Assembly (NCBI GenBank): GCA_963709295.1
Contig: CAVPVW010000008.1
Location: forward strand, 744,001 to 808,000
Length of the DNA stretch: 64,000 bases
Origin: JBGPQJ01 sp963709295
GTDB taxonomy: Bacteria > Chloroflexota > Anaerolineae > Anaerolineales > Villigracilaceae
Reading direction: 5' to 3'
The notes under the pieces were generated by a model that was given only the letters and a program-made list of their open reading frames with translations, was not told the DNA's origin and did no database searches. The translations under genes and the position numbers were made by a program. The number at the start of each line of letters is the position of its first letter. The stretch's first letter is position 1. Positions 31,754-43,940 of this stretch are shown here, in pieces.

Positions 31754-33337
31754 TTACCCCAGATAATCCCTGAGATGCCGGCTGCGGGTGGGATGGCGTA
31801 GTTTTCGCAACGCCTTGGCTTCGATCTGGCGGATGCGCTCACGCGTCACATTGAAGTAGCGGCTGACCTCTTCCAGCGTATGATCCTTCCCGTCGATCAG
31901 CCCAAAGCGCAGTTCGAGCACCTGGCGTTCCCGCTCGGAGAGCGCCGCCAGGGCGTGCTGCACCTGTTCGCGCAGCATCTCGCGCGCGGCGGCATCCATC
32001 GGCTCGAGCGCATCCTCGTCCTGGATGAAATCGCCCAGCTGGCTGGAATCCTCGTCGCCGACGGGGCCTTCGAGCGAGACCGGCTCCTCCGCCGAACGCA
32101 GGATGCGGTCCACCTTGCTGGTGGCGACCTCCCAGCGGTGATGCAGCGCAGGATCGAGTTCCTTCGCCTCGGATTTCGCCTGAAGGATGGCGCTCACATC
32201 GGCAGCGGAGAGGTAACCGACTTCCAGGGCCAGTTCCTCCGTGTTGGGCTCGCGCCCCAGTTGCTGGACCAATTGCCGCTGGATGCGCAGGATGCGGGTG
32301 ATGGATTCAAACAGGTGAACGGGGATGCGGATGGTGCGCGCCTGCTCGGCGATCGAGCGGTTGATGGATTGGCGAATCCACCAGGTGGCGTAGGTCGAAA
32401 ACTTGAATCCCCGGCGCGGGTCGAACTTCCCGACGGCGCGCAGCAACCCGAGGTTGCCTTCCTGGATCAGGTCCAGAAAGGAGATGCCGCGGCCCAGGTA
32501 ACGCTTGGCGATGCTGACCACCAGCCGCAAGTTGGCGCGGATGATGGCATGGTTGGCATCCTCCGCCCGGTTGTGGATGGCTTCCAGTTCGGCTTCCAAT
32601 TCCTTGTCGTCAGGCAGATTGCGTTGAAGCGTGCGCGGCCCCGGCAGATCGTGACGCGCATGGATGTGTTTGATCAGCCATTCCGAATATTTTTCAGGCA
32701 GGCAGTAAAGCACCAGCAGCACGGTGTAGGCATTCAGAACCAGCCCATCCCACAACGGGTCGGTCCCCCAGCGGCCGTTGTCCAGGTACGCCCTCAGGTA
32801 GGAGGGCGCTTCGACTTCCCAGCCGAGATGCAGATGCTGCGCTTCGGTCAGGACCAATGCCAGGTCCGGCAGGTTGGAATTGAGACGTCTGGCATCCTGC
32901 CCGAGCCTGACCCAGGATGTGCCCAACTCTTCCACCAATGCCCGGTAAACCGCGGTGGCGAGCGGCGTTTCGGGGCGGTGATGACGCTTTTCCAGGTTGG
33001 AGGTCAGACGGCCGGCTTCGATGACCGTGGAAAGACGGAACTCGCTGTCGGCATCCAGCAGCTTGACCTGCCCGATCTCCCGCAGGTACAACCGCACGGG
33101 GTCCTCGGACAGCTCGAAGGCCACCGAGGGATCGTGGACCACCTCAAGAGGTTCATCGATGAGGGCTTCGCCGTTTTCCTCCACCGGGACGGCCATCGGC
33201 TCTTCGACATCCGCCTCCAGATCAGGCTCGAACGCGGCCTGAACATCCGCATCCGGTGGCAGCGGGATGTTGAGCTCTTTTCGTTTATTTCTGGGCTTGG
33301 CCTTCTTTTGAATGACGTTCTTCCTGGGTTTGGGCAT
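31754..33337 (-). CDS. rpoD: Primary sigma factor, sigma-70 family
   Basis: The 527-residue protein starts with a basic tail and an acidic stretch. Then comes region 1.2 (DPVRLYLREIGQVKLLDADSE) and an about 150-residue non-conserved insert. Region 2 has the -10 and core-binding helices (RYLGRGISFLDLIQEGNLGL, FSTYATWWIRQSI), followed by regions 3 and 4, ending with the helix-turn-helix TLEEVSRYFNVTRERIRQIE (shown in part). The complete set of regions suggests the housekeeping sigma factor. It lies 61 bases after dnaG on the same strand, recalling the macromolecular-synthesis operon of other bacteria. Confidence 0.92.
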   Translation of the reverse strand: MPKPRKNVIQKKAKPRNKRKELNIPLPPDADVQAAFEPDLEADVEEPMAVPVEENGEALIDEPLEVVHDPSVAFELSEDPVRLYLREIGQVKLLDADSEFRLSTVIEAGRLTSNLEKRHHRPETPLATAVYRALVEELGTSWVRLGQDARRLNSNLPDLALVLTEAQHLHLGWEVEAPSYLRAYLDNGRWGTDPLWDGLVLNAYTVLLVLYCLPEKYSEWLIKHIHARHDLPGPRTLQRNLPDDKELEAELEAIHNRAEDANHAIIRANLRLVVSIAKRYLGRGISFLDLIQEGNLGLLRAVGKFDPRRGFKFSTYATWWIRQSINRSIAEQARTIRIPVHLFESITRILRIQRQLVQQLGREPNTEELALEVGYLSAADVSAILQAKSEAKELDPALHHRWEVATSKVDRILRSAEEPVSLEGPVGDEDSSQLGDFIQDEDALEPMDAAAREMLREQVQHALAALSERERQVLELRFGLIDGKDHTLEEVSRYFNVTRERIRQIEAKALRKLRHPTRSRHLRDYLG

Positions 33338-33398
33338 ACATCACCAATGTTCAATGCCGAGAAGGTCGGTGTGGTTATTGATTGAAACCCCGCATAAA

Positions 33399-35312
33399 CT
33401 ATTTCTTATCATCGCGCCTTGCCAGTGCCAGATGCAGGTGCTGCAAGGTCATGCCGTACTTTGTCGCCAGGTCCACGTATGTCGCGGCCAGCGGGTCGCC
33501 GCTTTGCTGCGCCTCCTGCTGAAGGAATTGCAGCTGGCTGACACTTTCGCTGATCATCACCCGCCGCAGGCGAATCACCGAGCGGAATAACTCTGCCACC
33601 AGCCTGTCCTGAAGAGGTTCCTGGATGGTCTGCGCAGAGAGTTCCGCAAACAGATCGCGCAGGTCCTCGCTCATGTGCTGTTCCACGTAGTGTCCGGTCT
33701 CGGTGGCGTCCTGCTCGAGCGACTGGCGGATCAGCTGAAAGAATTCCTGATGGTCAGTATACTCGAAATCCTGAATGGAGAGCGGGCCCAGGCTGGCCTT
33801 TTGCAGGTCGCGGTCGAGGCGGTGCAGCAGTTCGGGATGTTTCAACAGGATTGCCAGGCAGTAGGCTTCCACATCGCGGGATTGGCGGCCCGCCAGCGCC
33901 CCCGAGGCGGATTCCGTTTTCTGCGGCTGAGCCTGTTCCTTTGGTTTGCTCCGTTTGGTCGGCCTGGTCCGGGCAGGCTGCGACCCAAACAGGGCGCGTT
34001 CGTCCACCCTCAGGCGGCGCGCCAGCATCTGGCGGTAGTGCTCGCGTTCCACCGGGTTCGGCAGGTCCTCGATGAGCGGCAGGACCTGCGCGGCGATCTC
34101 CGCTTTCACCTTCGGGTCGTTCACGTTTTTATCAGCCATCAGCGTCTCGAGCACATGCTCGACGATGGGCTTGGCAGTCTCGATGAGCTGCTTCCATTCC
34201 TGCGGGTCGCGCTGGACGATCTCATCGGGGTCGAGCTCGTCGGGCATGGAGGCCACGCGCAGGTCGGCCTGCAGGCGGGCTTCGTGCCGCAGCAGTCCGC
34301 GCGCGTCGAAGCGCAATTCGGCCTCGCGGTCGAGTGAGGTGCGCGCCGCCTCCAGCCCGCGCAGGACAGCCTTCTGGCCGGCGGTGTCCGGGTCGAGCGC
34401 CAGCACGATGCGGCGGGTGAAACGCTTGAGCAGCCGCAGCTGGTCCTCGGTCAGGGCGGTGCCCATCGGTGAGACGACGTTTTCGAACCCTGCCTGGTGC
34501 AGCGCGATCACGTCGAGGTAGCCTTCGACGATCACCACCTGGTCCGCGGCGCGGATCGGCTTGCGCGCCCGGTCGAGACCGTAGAGCAGATGTCCTTTGT
34601 CGAAAACCGGCGTTTGCGGCGAGTTGAGGAATTTCGGCTGGTCGTCCGGGTCGAGGATGCGCGCGCCGAAGCCGGCCATTTTCCCCTCGGCATTGCGGAT
34701 GGGAATCATCAGCCGGTTGCGGAAGCGGTCGAAGAGACCCCCGTCCTCGCGCTGGCTGGCCATGCCGCTGTCGATCAATTCCTGGTCGGTATAACGCTTC
34801 GACTTGAAGTATTCCAGGATGGTGTGGGAACCAGCCGGAGCGTAGCCCAGCCCGAAGGTCTCGATGGTCCGGTCGGTCAGCTTGCGCTTTTGAAGGATGT
34901 AGTCCAGCGCAGGTTTGCCGGCCGGGGAGTTCAGCAGCGCATTGCGGTAGAAGTTGACCGCCTCCTCCAGCATATTGCGCAGGCGGTCGTTCTCCTCGAG
35001 CTGTTCCTGCTTCTCGGGGGTGAACGCCTCCAGCGTGACCCCGGCACGCTCCGCCAGGCGGTGCAGCGCCTCGCGGAAATCGATATTTTCCTTCTTCATC
35101 ACGAACTTGAAGATATCGCCGCCCTCGTTGCACTGCCCGAAGCAGCGCCACGTCCCCGACTCCGGCCAGACGACAAAGGCCGGCGTGCGCTTGTTCTCGT
35201 GGAAGGGACAGAATCCCGTATAGTTCCTGCCCGAGCGGCGCAACTTGACGCCTGCTTCTGCGGCCAGGTCGAGAATGTCAATACGGGATTTGATATCGTC
35301 AATACTGGACAT
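33399..35312 (-). CDS. dnaG: DNA primase
   Basis: The 637-residue protein has the N-terminal zinc domain (C35-P-F-H38, C57-F-G-Q-C61) and the primase core, with the Toprim segment VVIVEGYLDVIALHQAG, GTALTEDQLRLL and ALDPDTAGQKA. A C-terminal helicase-interaction region follows. It makes RNA primers at the replication fork. The segment before the start codon is not a normal ribosome binding site but a pyrimidine-rich repeat. It is probably cotranscribed with rpoD. Confidence 0.95.
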   Translation of the reverse strand: MSSIDDIKSRIDILDLAAEAGVKLRRSGRNYTGFCPFHENKRTPAFVVWPESGTWRCFGQCNEGGDIFKFVMKKENIDFREALHRLAERAGVTLEAFTPEKQEQLEENDRLRNMLEEAVNFYRNALLNSPAGKPALDYILQKRKLTDRTIETFGLGYAPAGSHTILEYFKSKRYTDQELIDSGMASQREDGGLFDRFRNRLMIPIRNAEGKMAGFGARILDPDDQPKFLNSPQTPVFDKGHLLYGLDRARKPIRAADQVVIVEGYLDVIALHQAGFENVVSPMGTALTEDQLRLLKRFTRRIVLALDPDTAGQKAVLRGLEAARTSLDREAELRFDARGLLRHEARLQADLRVASMPDELDPDEIVQRDPQEWKQLIETAKPIVEHVLETLMADKNVNDPKVKAEIAAQVLPLIEDLPNPVEREHYRQMLARRLRVDERALFGSQPARTRPTKRSKPKEQAQPQKTESASGALAGRQSRDVEAYCLAILLKHPELLHRLDRDLQKASLGPLSIQDFEYTDHQEFFQLIRQSLEQDATETGHYVEQHMSEDLRDLFAELSAQTIQEPLQDRLVAELFRSVIRLRRVMISESVSQLQFLQQEAQQSGDPLAATYVDLATKYGMTLQHLHLALARRDDKK

Positions 35313-35380
35313 TTTTTTTGATAGTAGAGATTAGAGAATAGCAAATAGAGAGTAGTAGAGCGGTGAGTTGAGATTAGTTA
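35313..35380 (-). repeat. Pyrimidine-rich CTCTA-type repeat 5' of dnaG
   Basis: Read on the minus strand, it consists of degenerate units such as CTACTACTCTCTATTTG and CTATTCTCTAATCTCTACT, then A-rich sequence and the dnaG ATG. The unit CTATTCTCYAATCTCTACT recurs in the glycyl-tRNA synthetase linker near 42890. No other feature is seen between here and 35477. Confidence 0.6.
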
Positions 35381-35477
35381 CGAGGAACAGCAAGAGAATT
35401 ATAGACTCGGATGATGTGAGATGCAAATGAATTGGATGAGAAACCTGGCGTAATATCTGCGGGAGCGAACCCCCTTA

Positions 35478-38069
35478 TTAATTATCGCCGTCAGCCGGCA
35501 GTGCTTCGAAGAGCGCCTCGGCCAGGTATTTGACATTTGGTTCGCGTACGATTGAGCCATGCGTGCCAGGGACTTCGTGAAAGGTGACCTCGCCAGTCAC
35601 ATATCCTTGCCATCCACCCATGCGATCCCATCGTATGTACCAAGGGCGTTCCGTTGCCTTAAAAACAGTGATATCACCTACAAACTTTTTCTGAGGCTTA
35701 TAGGAGCGGATTGCCAGTGTGGTTGCCGCGCGGTGGTCGTTGGGGAAGAATTTTTCAACAGGCATTGCATCATGAATTGCTTTTCTACGCCCCAACTCGA
35801 TCAGCTGCCTTTTGAAACCGTCTTGTAAATACTTCCAGCGTTTCTCCCAGGAAAGCTTCCGAATATTTCCGGCATGGATGCGCAGCCTGACGGGAATACT
35901 GGCGTCGCGATTTGAGCCGGGGGGAGACGTATCCACCTGACCCAGAAAGGTGACGCGTTCGCCTTTTGCCTCCAGTTGGCAGGCCATCTCAAAAGCAATC
36001 AAGCCGCCGAATGAATAACCCAGCAGCCGGTAGGGTCCATTCGGCATCACAGCCTGGATATCCTCCAGAAACCTCGTCGCGATCTGCTCCACATTGTATT
36101 TGTAAAGATGATCACCATCGCGGCGGAGCGCCTGCACCCCGAATAACGGTTGATCGGGATGGGCATAAGGCAGCAATGTCCGCCAGAACAATGCATCGCC
36201 GTACGCTCCCGGTATTAGAAAGAGCGGAGGCCTTTCTCCATCCGGTTGGAGGGCGACCAAACCACGATTACCACCAGGTTTCTGAAGCTCTCCGGCCATT
36301 CTCCTGACGGTATTATTCTCGACCATGAAAGAAAGGGGCAGGCGCAGCCCAAACTGCCGCTCGATATCGACAAAGAGAGCACTTGCAATCAGCGAATCTC
36401 CGCCCAGGTCGAAAAAGTTGTCGTGGACGCCAATTTTTTGCAGACCTAATGCCTTTTGCCACATACCAGCCAACTTCTCTTCCATCTCGTCGGCAGGAGG
36501 TGTGTAGGATTCAAACTTCTGAAGTTCGTTCCAATTCGGAGAAGGAAGGGCTTTTCTGTCGATTTTTCCCGTTGCGGTGAGCGGGAAATCGTGAAGGATG
36601 AAGAATGCCGCAGGTATCATATAATCCGGCAAGTGCCTGGCAGTGTTCGTGCGCAGTGTTTTGGTATCCAATTCGTAGCCAGGCATGGGGGAGGCATAGG
36701 CTACCAGCCGTTTGCGTCCATTTTCGCCTGTGATGGGAATGACCACTGCCCTGCGGACATCGGAAAATGACATCAACACACTCTCAACTGCGGACATGTC
36801 CACGCTGAAGCCGCGGATCTTAACTCGTGAGTCCATACGCCCGATGAATTCCAGTTGGCCATCCGGTCTAAAACGCCCGAGATCACCGGAGCAGTATATT
36901 TTTTGATCCGGATTTTCCGGGTCCGGGATCAATTTTTCATCTGTAAGGTCCGGTCGGCGCCAATAGCCTGGAAATATCCAGTCGGAGCGCTGGCAGATTT
37001 CCCCCACATCCCCGGCCGGCACTGGTTTTCGATATTCATCGAGGAGAAATATGTCCTGCCCGGCGAAGGGATATCCCACGGGAACGATGTCGCCATCCAG
37101 GGGGGTGTCGTAATAAAGGATATTCCGCGCGAGAAGGCTTGTCTCGCTCGCAGCAAGCTGATGGATGAAAGCGGCATTTCGAGGCAGGTGTTTCCATACC
37201 CGCTCGAGGTCGCGTCGGTAGAGCACGTCGCCAGACGACATAAAAACGCGGATGGCGCTGAAAAATGTATCCGGAGGCAGGCTGTCGATGAAATAACGCA
37301 GCAGTTCCACGGTGATTCGAAAAATGGTTATTTCTTCATTAAGGGCAAATTCCCTGAGGGGGGAGATGCCCAGTTTATCCGGCTCATAGATGAGCAGGGC
37401 TGCGCCAACCAGCAGCGCTGAAAAAACAGTGGATAGGGAGGCTGAAGCGCTCAGTTGACTGGTCAACAGGGCACGATCTTGCGGTTGCAGCCCGACGGCT
37501 TCGATTTCCGCCATTGCCCGGGCAAGGATCACCGACCGTTTGCGTAAAACACCCTTGGGTTCGCCGGTTGAACCAGAAGTAAAATAAACACCCGCCAAAA
37601 AATCGTCCGAAACAGGGCACTGAAACCTGCCCCCCGGATATTCTGGAATCCGGTCAAATCTCACCAGAGTGCATGTAGCTGGTGCGGCATCTCTTGCCAG
37701 GGATTCCAACGCTGCATCCACCAGGAGCACGGAAGCCTGCAGATCCTCGAGAATGACCTTGAGTCGAGCCGCTGGGTTGCGTGCCGAGAGGATACTGTAA
37801 AAATTCCCAGAGCGAAGTACGCCCATCAGGGCAGCAATTACATCTGCCGGATTTTCCATCAGCACAGCGATCGGACGGGGACCTGGTCCAAGTTGATTAA
37901 ATAAATGATGGCCTATCCGGCTCGAGTACTCGTCCAGGTCGCGGTAGGTGTAAATTCGGCTGCCGGATTTTACGGCTACCTTCAGGGAGTGACATACCAC
38001 TACCTTGTCAAAAATCTCAAAAAGGTTGCCATGATCCATTTGTTCGGCCGGCAATGTGACATTTTTCAT
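35478..38069 (-). CDS. Single-module NRPS-like protein (adenylation, carrier, thioesterase)
   Basis: The 863-residue protein has an adenylation domain with GVYFTSGSTGEPKGVLRKR (about residue 165), the YCSGDLGRFRPDG motif and the lysine motif PLTATGKIDRKALP. A carrier domain with the phosphopantetheine site DNFFDLGGDSLIASALF follows near residue 565. The C-terminal type I thioesterase has the nucleophile motif YSFGGLIAFEMA and a late His in VPGTHGSI. There is no condensation domain, so it probably activates one acid, loads it and releases or transfers it. It starts five bases after the gene for a sulfonate/nitrate-type binding protein, so the importer may supply its substrate. The substrate code cannot be read with confidence. 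Confidence 0.85.
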   Translation of the reverse strand: MKNVTLPAEQMDHGNLFEIFDKVVVCHSLKVAVKSGSRIYTYRDLDEYSSRIGHHLFNQLGPGPRPIAVLMENPADVIAALMGVLRSGNFYSILSARNPAARLKVILEDLQASVLLVDAALESLARDAAPATCTLVRFDRIPEYPGGRFQCPVSDDFLAGVYFTSGSTGEPKGVLRKRSVILARAMAEIEAVGLQPQDRALLTSQLSASASLSTVFSALLVGAALLIYEPDKLGISPLREFALNEEITIFRITVELLRYFIDSLPPDTFFSAIRVFMSSGDVLYRRDLERVWKHLPRNAAFIHQLAASETSLLARNILYYDTPLDGDIVPVGYPFAGQDIFLLDEYRKPVPAGDVGEICQRSDWIFPGYWRRPDLTDEKLIPDPENPDQKIYCSGDLGRFRPDGQLEFIGRMDSRVKIRGFSVDMSAVESVLMSFSDVRRAVVIPITGENGRKRLVAYASPMPGYELDTKTLRTNTARHLPDYMIPAAFFILHDFPLTATGKIDRKALPSPNWNELQKFESYTPPADEMEEKLAGMWQKALGLQKIGVHDNFFDLGGDSLIASALFVDIERQFGLRLPLSFMVENNTVRRMAGELQKPGGNRGLVALQPDGERPPLFLIPGAYGDALFWRTLLPYAHPDQPLFGVQALRRDGDHLYKYNVEQIATRFLEDIQAVMPNGPYRLLGYSFGGLIAFEMACQLEAKGERVTFLGQVDTSPPGSNRDASIPVRLRIHAGNIRKLSWEKRWKYLQDGFKRQLIELGRRKAIHDAMPVEKFFPNDHRAATTLAIRSYKPQKKFVGDITVFKATERPWYIRWDRMGGWQGYVTGEVTFHEVPGTHGSIVREPNVKYLAEALFEALPADGDN

Positions 38070-38074
38070 GCAAG

Positions 38075-39094
38075 CTATTTGTTCTTCAACTCTGCTATGA
38101 ACCCACTATCCTCCAACTCCTTGACAATGCTCGCATCGATCAGCCGTTCAACGGTCACGCTTGCAGCATCGGGGTTGGAGTAGACGGCTGCATCAAGCAG
38201 TGTCCGAATTGCATCCGCGCGGGGATAGGGTACTTCCTGCAGGTAAGGAACAACGACGTTTTCATAACCATCCGCCAGGTCTGCAGCATTTTCGACCAAA
38301 TCCGTTCCTGTATATTTTGCCATGACTTCTTTTGTTCCATCCGCATCTGTTTTCATTCTTATGACTGCTTCTACAACAGCTTTCATGAAGGCGATTGCTA
38401 CCGGACGATTCTCTGAAAGAAATTTTCTGGTGGTCACGATGCCCGTATGAGCATAGGGAATGCCGATTTTTCCAAAGTCGAACACAACGGTATTACCTTT
38501 TTCCACAAGGGAATGTATATAAGGCGGCGAACTCATGATCGCATCCACCTGACCGGCTTCGAGCGCGGCAATACGCTCCGGTTCCTCGCCAATCTCGAGC
38601 AGGGTCATATCTTTTCCAGGGACCAGCTCCAGATATTGCAGCGCCAGCCGGGCTGCAGTCTCCGCCGCAGAGCCGGCATTACTGGTGCCCAGGACCTTGC
38701 CGCGCAGATCTTCCGCGGTATTAATGCCCGGCCTCGCCACGATGGACGTTGGGAAGGTGTTATACAAGCCCGCGATGACTACAGCATCCTGCCCTGCAGC
38801 GACAGCATTGATCGCCGAATTGGCCGTCATTTGGCAGAGGGTTACATCACCGCTGATAAGCGCAGTGATGGCCTTCGAACCTCCGGATACCTGCACCAGG
38901 TTGACATCCAATCCATACTTCTCGAACAGTCCTTTTTCCAGAGCATACCACACGGTGGATTGCGTTGCTGTGGGCGCCGAATAACACACGTTGATCGGGG
39001 TCAGTGTCGTAGCGGTTGGCTCCGCTGCCGGGGCGCAGGATGAAAGCAAGACCATCAGGAGGGCAGAGCAAAGAAGCACTATTTTTCTAATCAT
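38075..39094 (-). CDS. Lipoprotein binding protein of SsuA/NMT1-type ABC importer
   Basis: The protein (about 339 residues) has a lipoprotein signal (lipobox LLSSC) and the plan of SsuA/TauA/NMT1-like binding proteins: INVCYSAPTATQSTVWYALEKGLFEKYGLDV, shown in part, and VSGGSKAITALISGDVTLCQ. This family binds sulfonates, taurine, nitrate, thiamine precursors or similar small molecules. I chose the ATG at 39094, which overlaps the permease stop as ATGA, over an upstream start four codons earlier. The gene sits between the permease and the NRPS-like gene. Confidence 0.85.
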   Translation of the reverse strand: MIRKIVLLCSALLMVLLSSCAPAAEPTATTLTPINVCYSAPTATQSTVWYALEKGLFEKYGLDVNLVQVSGGSKAITALISGDVTLCQMTANSAINAVAAGQDAVVIAGLYNTFPTSIVARPGINTAEDLRGKVLGTSNAGSAAETAARLALQYLELVPGKDMTLLEIGEEPERIAALEAGQVDAIMSSPPYIHSLVEKGNTVVFDFGKIGIPYAHTGIVTTRKFLSENRPVAIAFMKAVVEAVIRMKTDADGTKEVMAKYTGTDLVENAADLADGYENVVVPYLQEVPYPRADAIRTLLDAAVYSNPDAASVTVERLIDASIVKELEDSGFIAELKNK

Positions 39095-39826
39095 AAAGGC
39101 CTCCAATTTTCTATTCGCTTCTCGATGAATTTAAGCAATACTGTTAAAAAATAGCCAAAGCCAGCCAAAAGCAGCAAGCCTACAAAGACTTTGTCTGTCT
39201 GGAACAGGGATGCTGATCGCGACATCATAAATCCCACCCCTGCCTGGGCGGCTAAAAGCTCGCCAATCACCATACCCACCAGTCCGCGCCCAACTCCAAT
39301 ATGCAATCCTGCCACCAGGAATGGAACACTGGACGGTGCTGCCAGCGTAAGAATGACCTGATGGTCTGACGCACCAAACGAATGTGCACAGCGCAATAGC
39401 GTCTCGTCGATATTGCGCACCCCTTTCATCACCGTGATTGCAATCGGGAAAAACGCACCCAAGAATACGGCAGCCACCTTGGATTGCATGCCAATTCCAA
39501 GCCAGAGAATGATCAACGGCAATAACGCGATGCGCGGTGTTGCATTTCAAAATTGTAATGAATGGTTCGAACATAGCGTTGAGCGAACGGTACCAGCCGA
39601 TGAGAAAACCAGTGACTACTCCAAAAACAATTGCAAGTATCATGCCAAGTGTGAACTCAACAAGACTCACCCAAATATCGTACCAAAACCCGTGCGCGAA
39701 CAACCAATGTCCGGCTTTAAATATCCGCGACGGGGAACTGACAAAAAAAGGATCGACCACACCCAATGCAGGGAGAAGTTCCCAAAGCCCGACGAAAACC
39801 AGCCCTGTCCCCACTGAAAGAAGCAT
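39091..39826 (-). CDS. SsuC/TauC-type ABC permease, frameshifted
   Basis: The N-terminal part (LLSVGTGLVFVGLWELLPAL, FVSSPSRIF, VSLVEFTLGMILAIVFGV) ends at FITIL in one frame. The rest (PLIILWLGIGMQSKVAAVFLG, RCAHSFGASDHQVILTLAAPSSVPFLVAGL) continues in another. One extra A in the run at 39545-39547 explains this. The family has six membrane helices and the EAA loop, seen here as ASDHQVILTLAAPSSVP. If the extra base is real, the importer is inactive. Confidence 0.8.
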
Positions 39827-39867
39827 GTCACGGTTTGGAACTATAATCTCATTCCAAAAACGTTAAA

Positions 39868-40671
39868 TCATGCCGGGACTCCGTCTCCAGGTTGGCGCAT
39901 CATCTCCTTGAATTCCTGAGCAACCAGGTCGCGTAAATGGTCTTCCAGAGCATGGAAAGCCGGCGTCTTTTTTATGTCCAATGTTCGAGGCCTCGGGAGA
40001 TCAACTGTTAGTAATGACTTAACTCTCCCGGGACGGGCGGTCATAACAACGATTGTGTCAGCCAGGAAAATGGCTTCATCTATGAGATGTGTCACAAACA
40101 TGGTAGTCTGGCGAGTCTGGCGCCAGATACGTTCGATCTCACCCTGCATGTACTCGCGCATCTGCCCATCCAGGCTGGCAAAGGGCTCATCCATCAATAA
40201 CAGCTTGGGGTTGGTAGCCAACGCTCGGGCAAGATTGACACGTTGCTGCATCCCGCCTGAAAGCTCTCGCGGATAACTCTGCTCGAAATCATTCAGACCG
40301 ACCAAATCGATCCAACTACGGGCCATTTGAACCGCATCTTTCACTGAATGGTGCTAAATCTCAAGCCCATAAGTGACATTTCGCAGGACGGTCCGCCATG
40401 GCATGAGTGCTGCAGACTGGAAAACCATTGCCCGTTCCCGTCCAGGTCCATGAACCGGCCTACCATCCAGCAACACATCGCCGCTGGTAGGCGGCTGCAA
40501 ACCGGCCATCACATTGAGCAGAGTTGTTTTCCCACAGCCACTGGTGCCGATGATGCAAACAAACTTCCCGGATTCCACCGAGAAGTTAAGATCATGCAAT
40601 GCAAGCACGCGACCTCCCGTGCGCCGCATGACATATTCCACCGAAAGATGATGAGCTTCGATATCGATCAA
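39868..40671 (-). CDS. SsuB/TauB-type ABC ATPase with in-frame stop
   Basis: All ATPase motifs are present: Walker A GTSGCGKTTL, Q-loop FQSAALMPW, signature LSGGMQQRVNLARAL, Walker B LLLMDEPFASLD and the switch His in FVTHLIDEA. A TAG codon at 40354-40356 lies in frame between the Q-loop segment (VTYGLEI) and KDAVQMARSWIDLVGL, splitting the gene. A CAG-to-TAG change would explain it. The start is uncertain: TTG at 40671 gives the family-like start LIDIEAHHLSVEY, and another TTG lies at 40716. Confidence 0.78.
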
Positions 40672-40701
40672 GTTTTTGCCAATTTTGACAGAATGAGCGG
40701 A

Positions 40702-40707
40702 ATTATA
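40702..40707 (-). promoter_or_regulatory. Candidate -10 box of importer/NRPS operon
   Basis: A perfect TATAAT on the minus strand lies between the terminator of the synthetase gene and the ATPase coding region. The -35 region is poor. If used, transcription would begin after 40716, which favours the later TTG start. Confidence 0.4.
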
Positions 40708-40717
40708 ACATCGCAAT

Positions 40718-40748
40718 AAAAGGCCGAAGAACTGTCCTCCGGCCTTTT
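40718..40748 (-). terminator. Terminator after glycyl-tRNA synthetase
   Basis: Arms AAAAGGCCG and CGGCCTTTT with a 13-base loop form a near-symmetric terminator about 20 bases after the glyQS stop. It is T-rich on both sides and can work in either direction. Confidence 0.85.
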
Positions 40749-40767
40749 AAAGTTTTAGATTTTTAGA

Positions 40768-43822
<3,055 letters not shown>

Positions 43823-43894
43823 GGAAATCGGTTACCCGTCACAGAAAAGGATTATGGCGAGGGGATTATACCGTTAAAGGCACGATGGATTTTC

Positions 43895-43930
43895 GGTCGT
43901 CGGGGCACGCTATAGCGTGCTCCGACGACC
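43895..43930. other. 36-base perfect palindrome
   Basis: Half-site GGTCGTCGGGGCACGCTA is followed directly by its complement, with only one G-T pair among 18. It lies in the short gap between the coiled-coil membrane protein gene and glyQS, both on the minus strand. No T-run follows, so a terminator role is uncertain. Confidence 0.75.
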
Positions 43931-43940
43931 AATATCAGAC

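Noticed and set aside
31880..33385. 501-codon open frame on the plus strand
   Set aside because: It is the complement of rpoD; the sense-strand protein has all sigma-70 regions.
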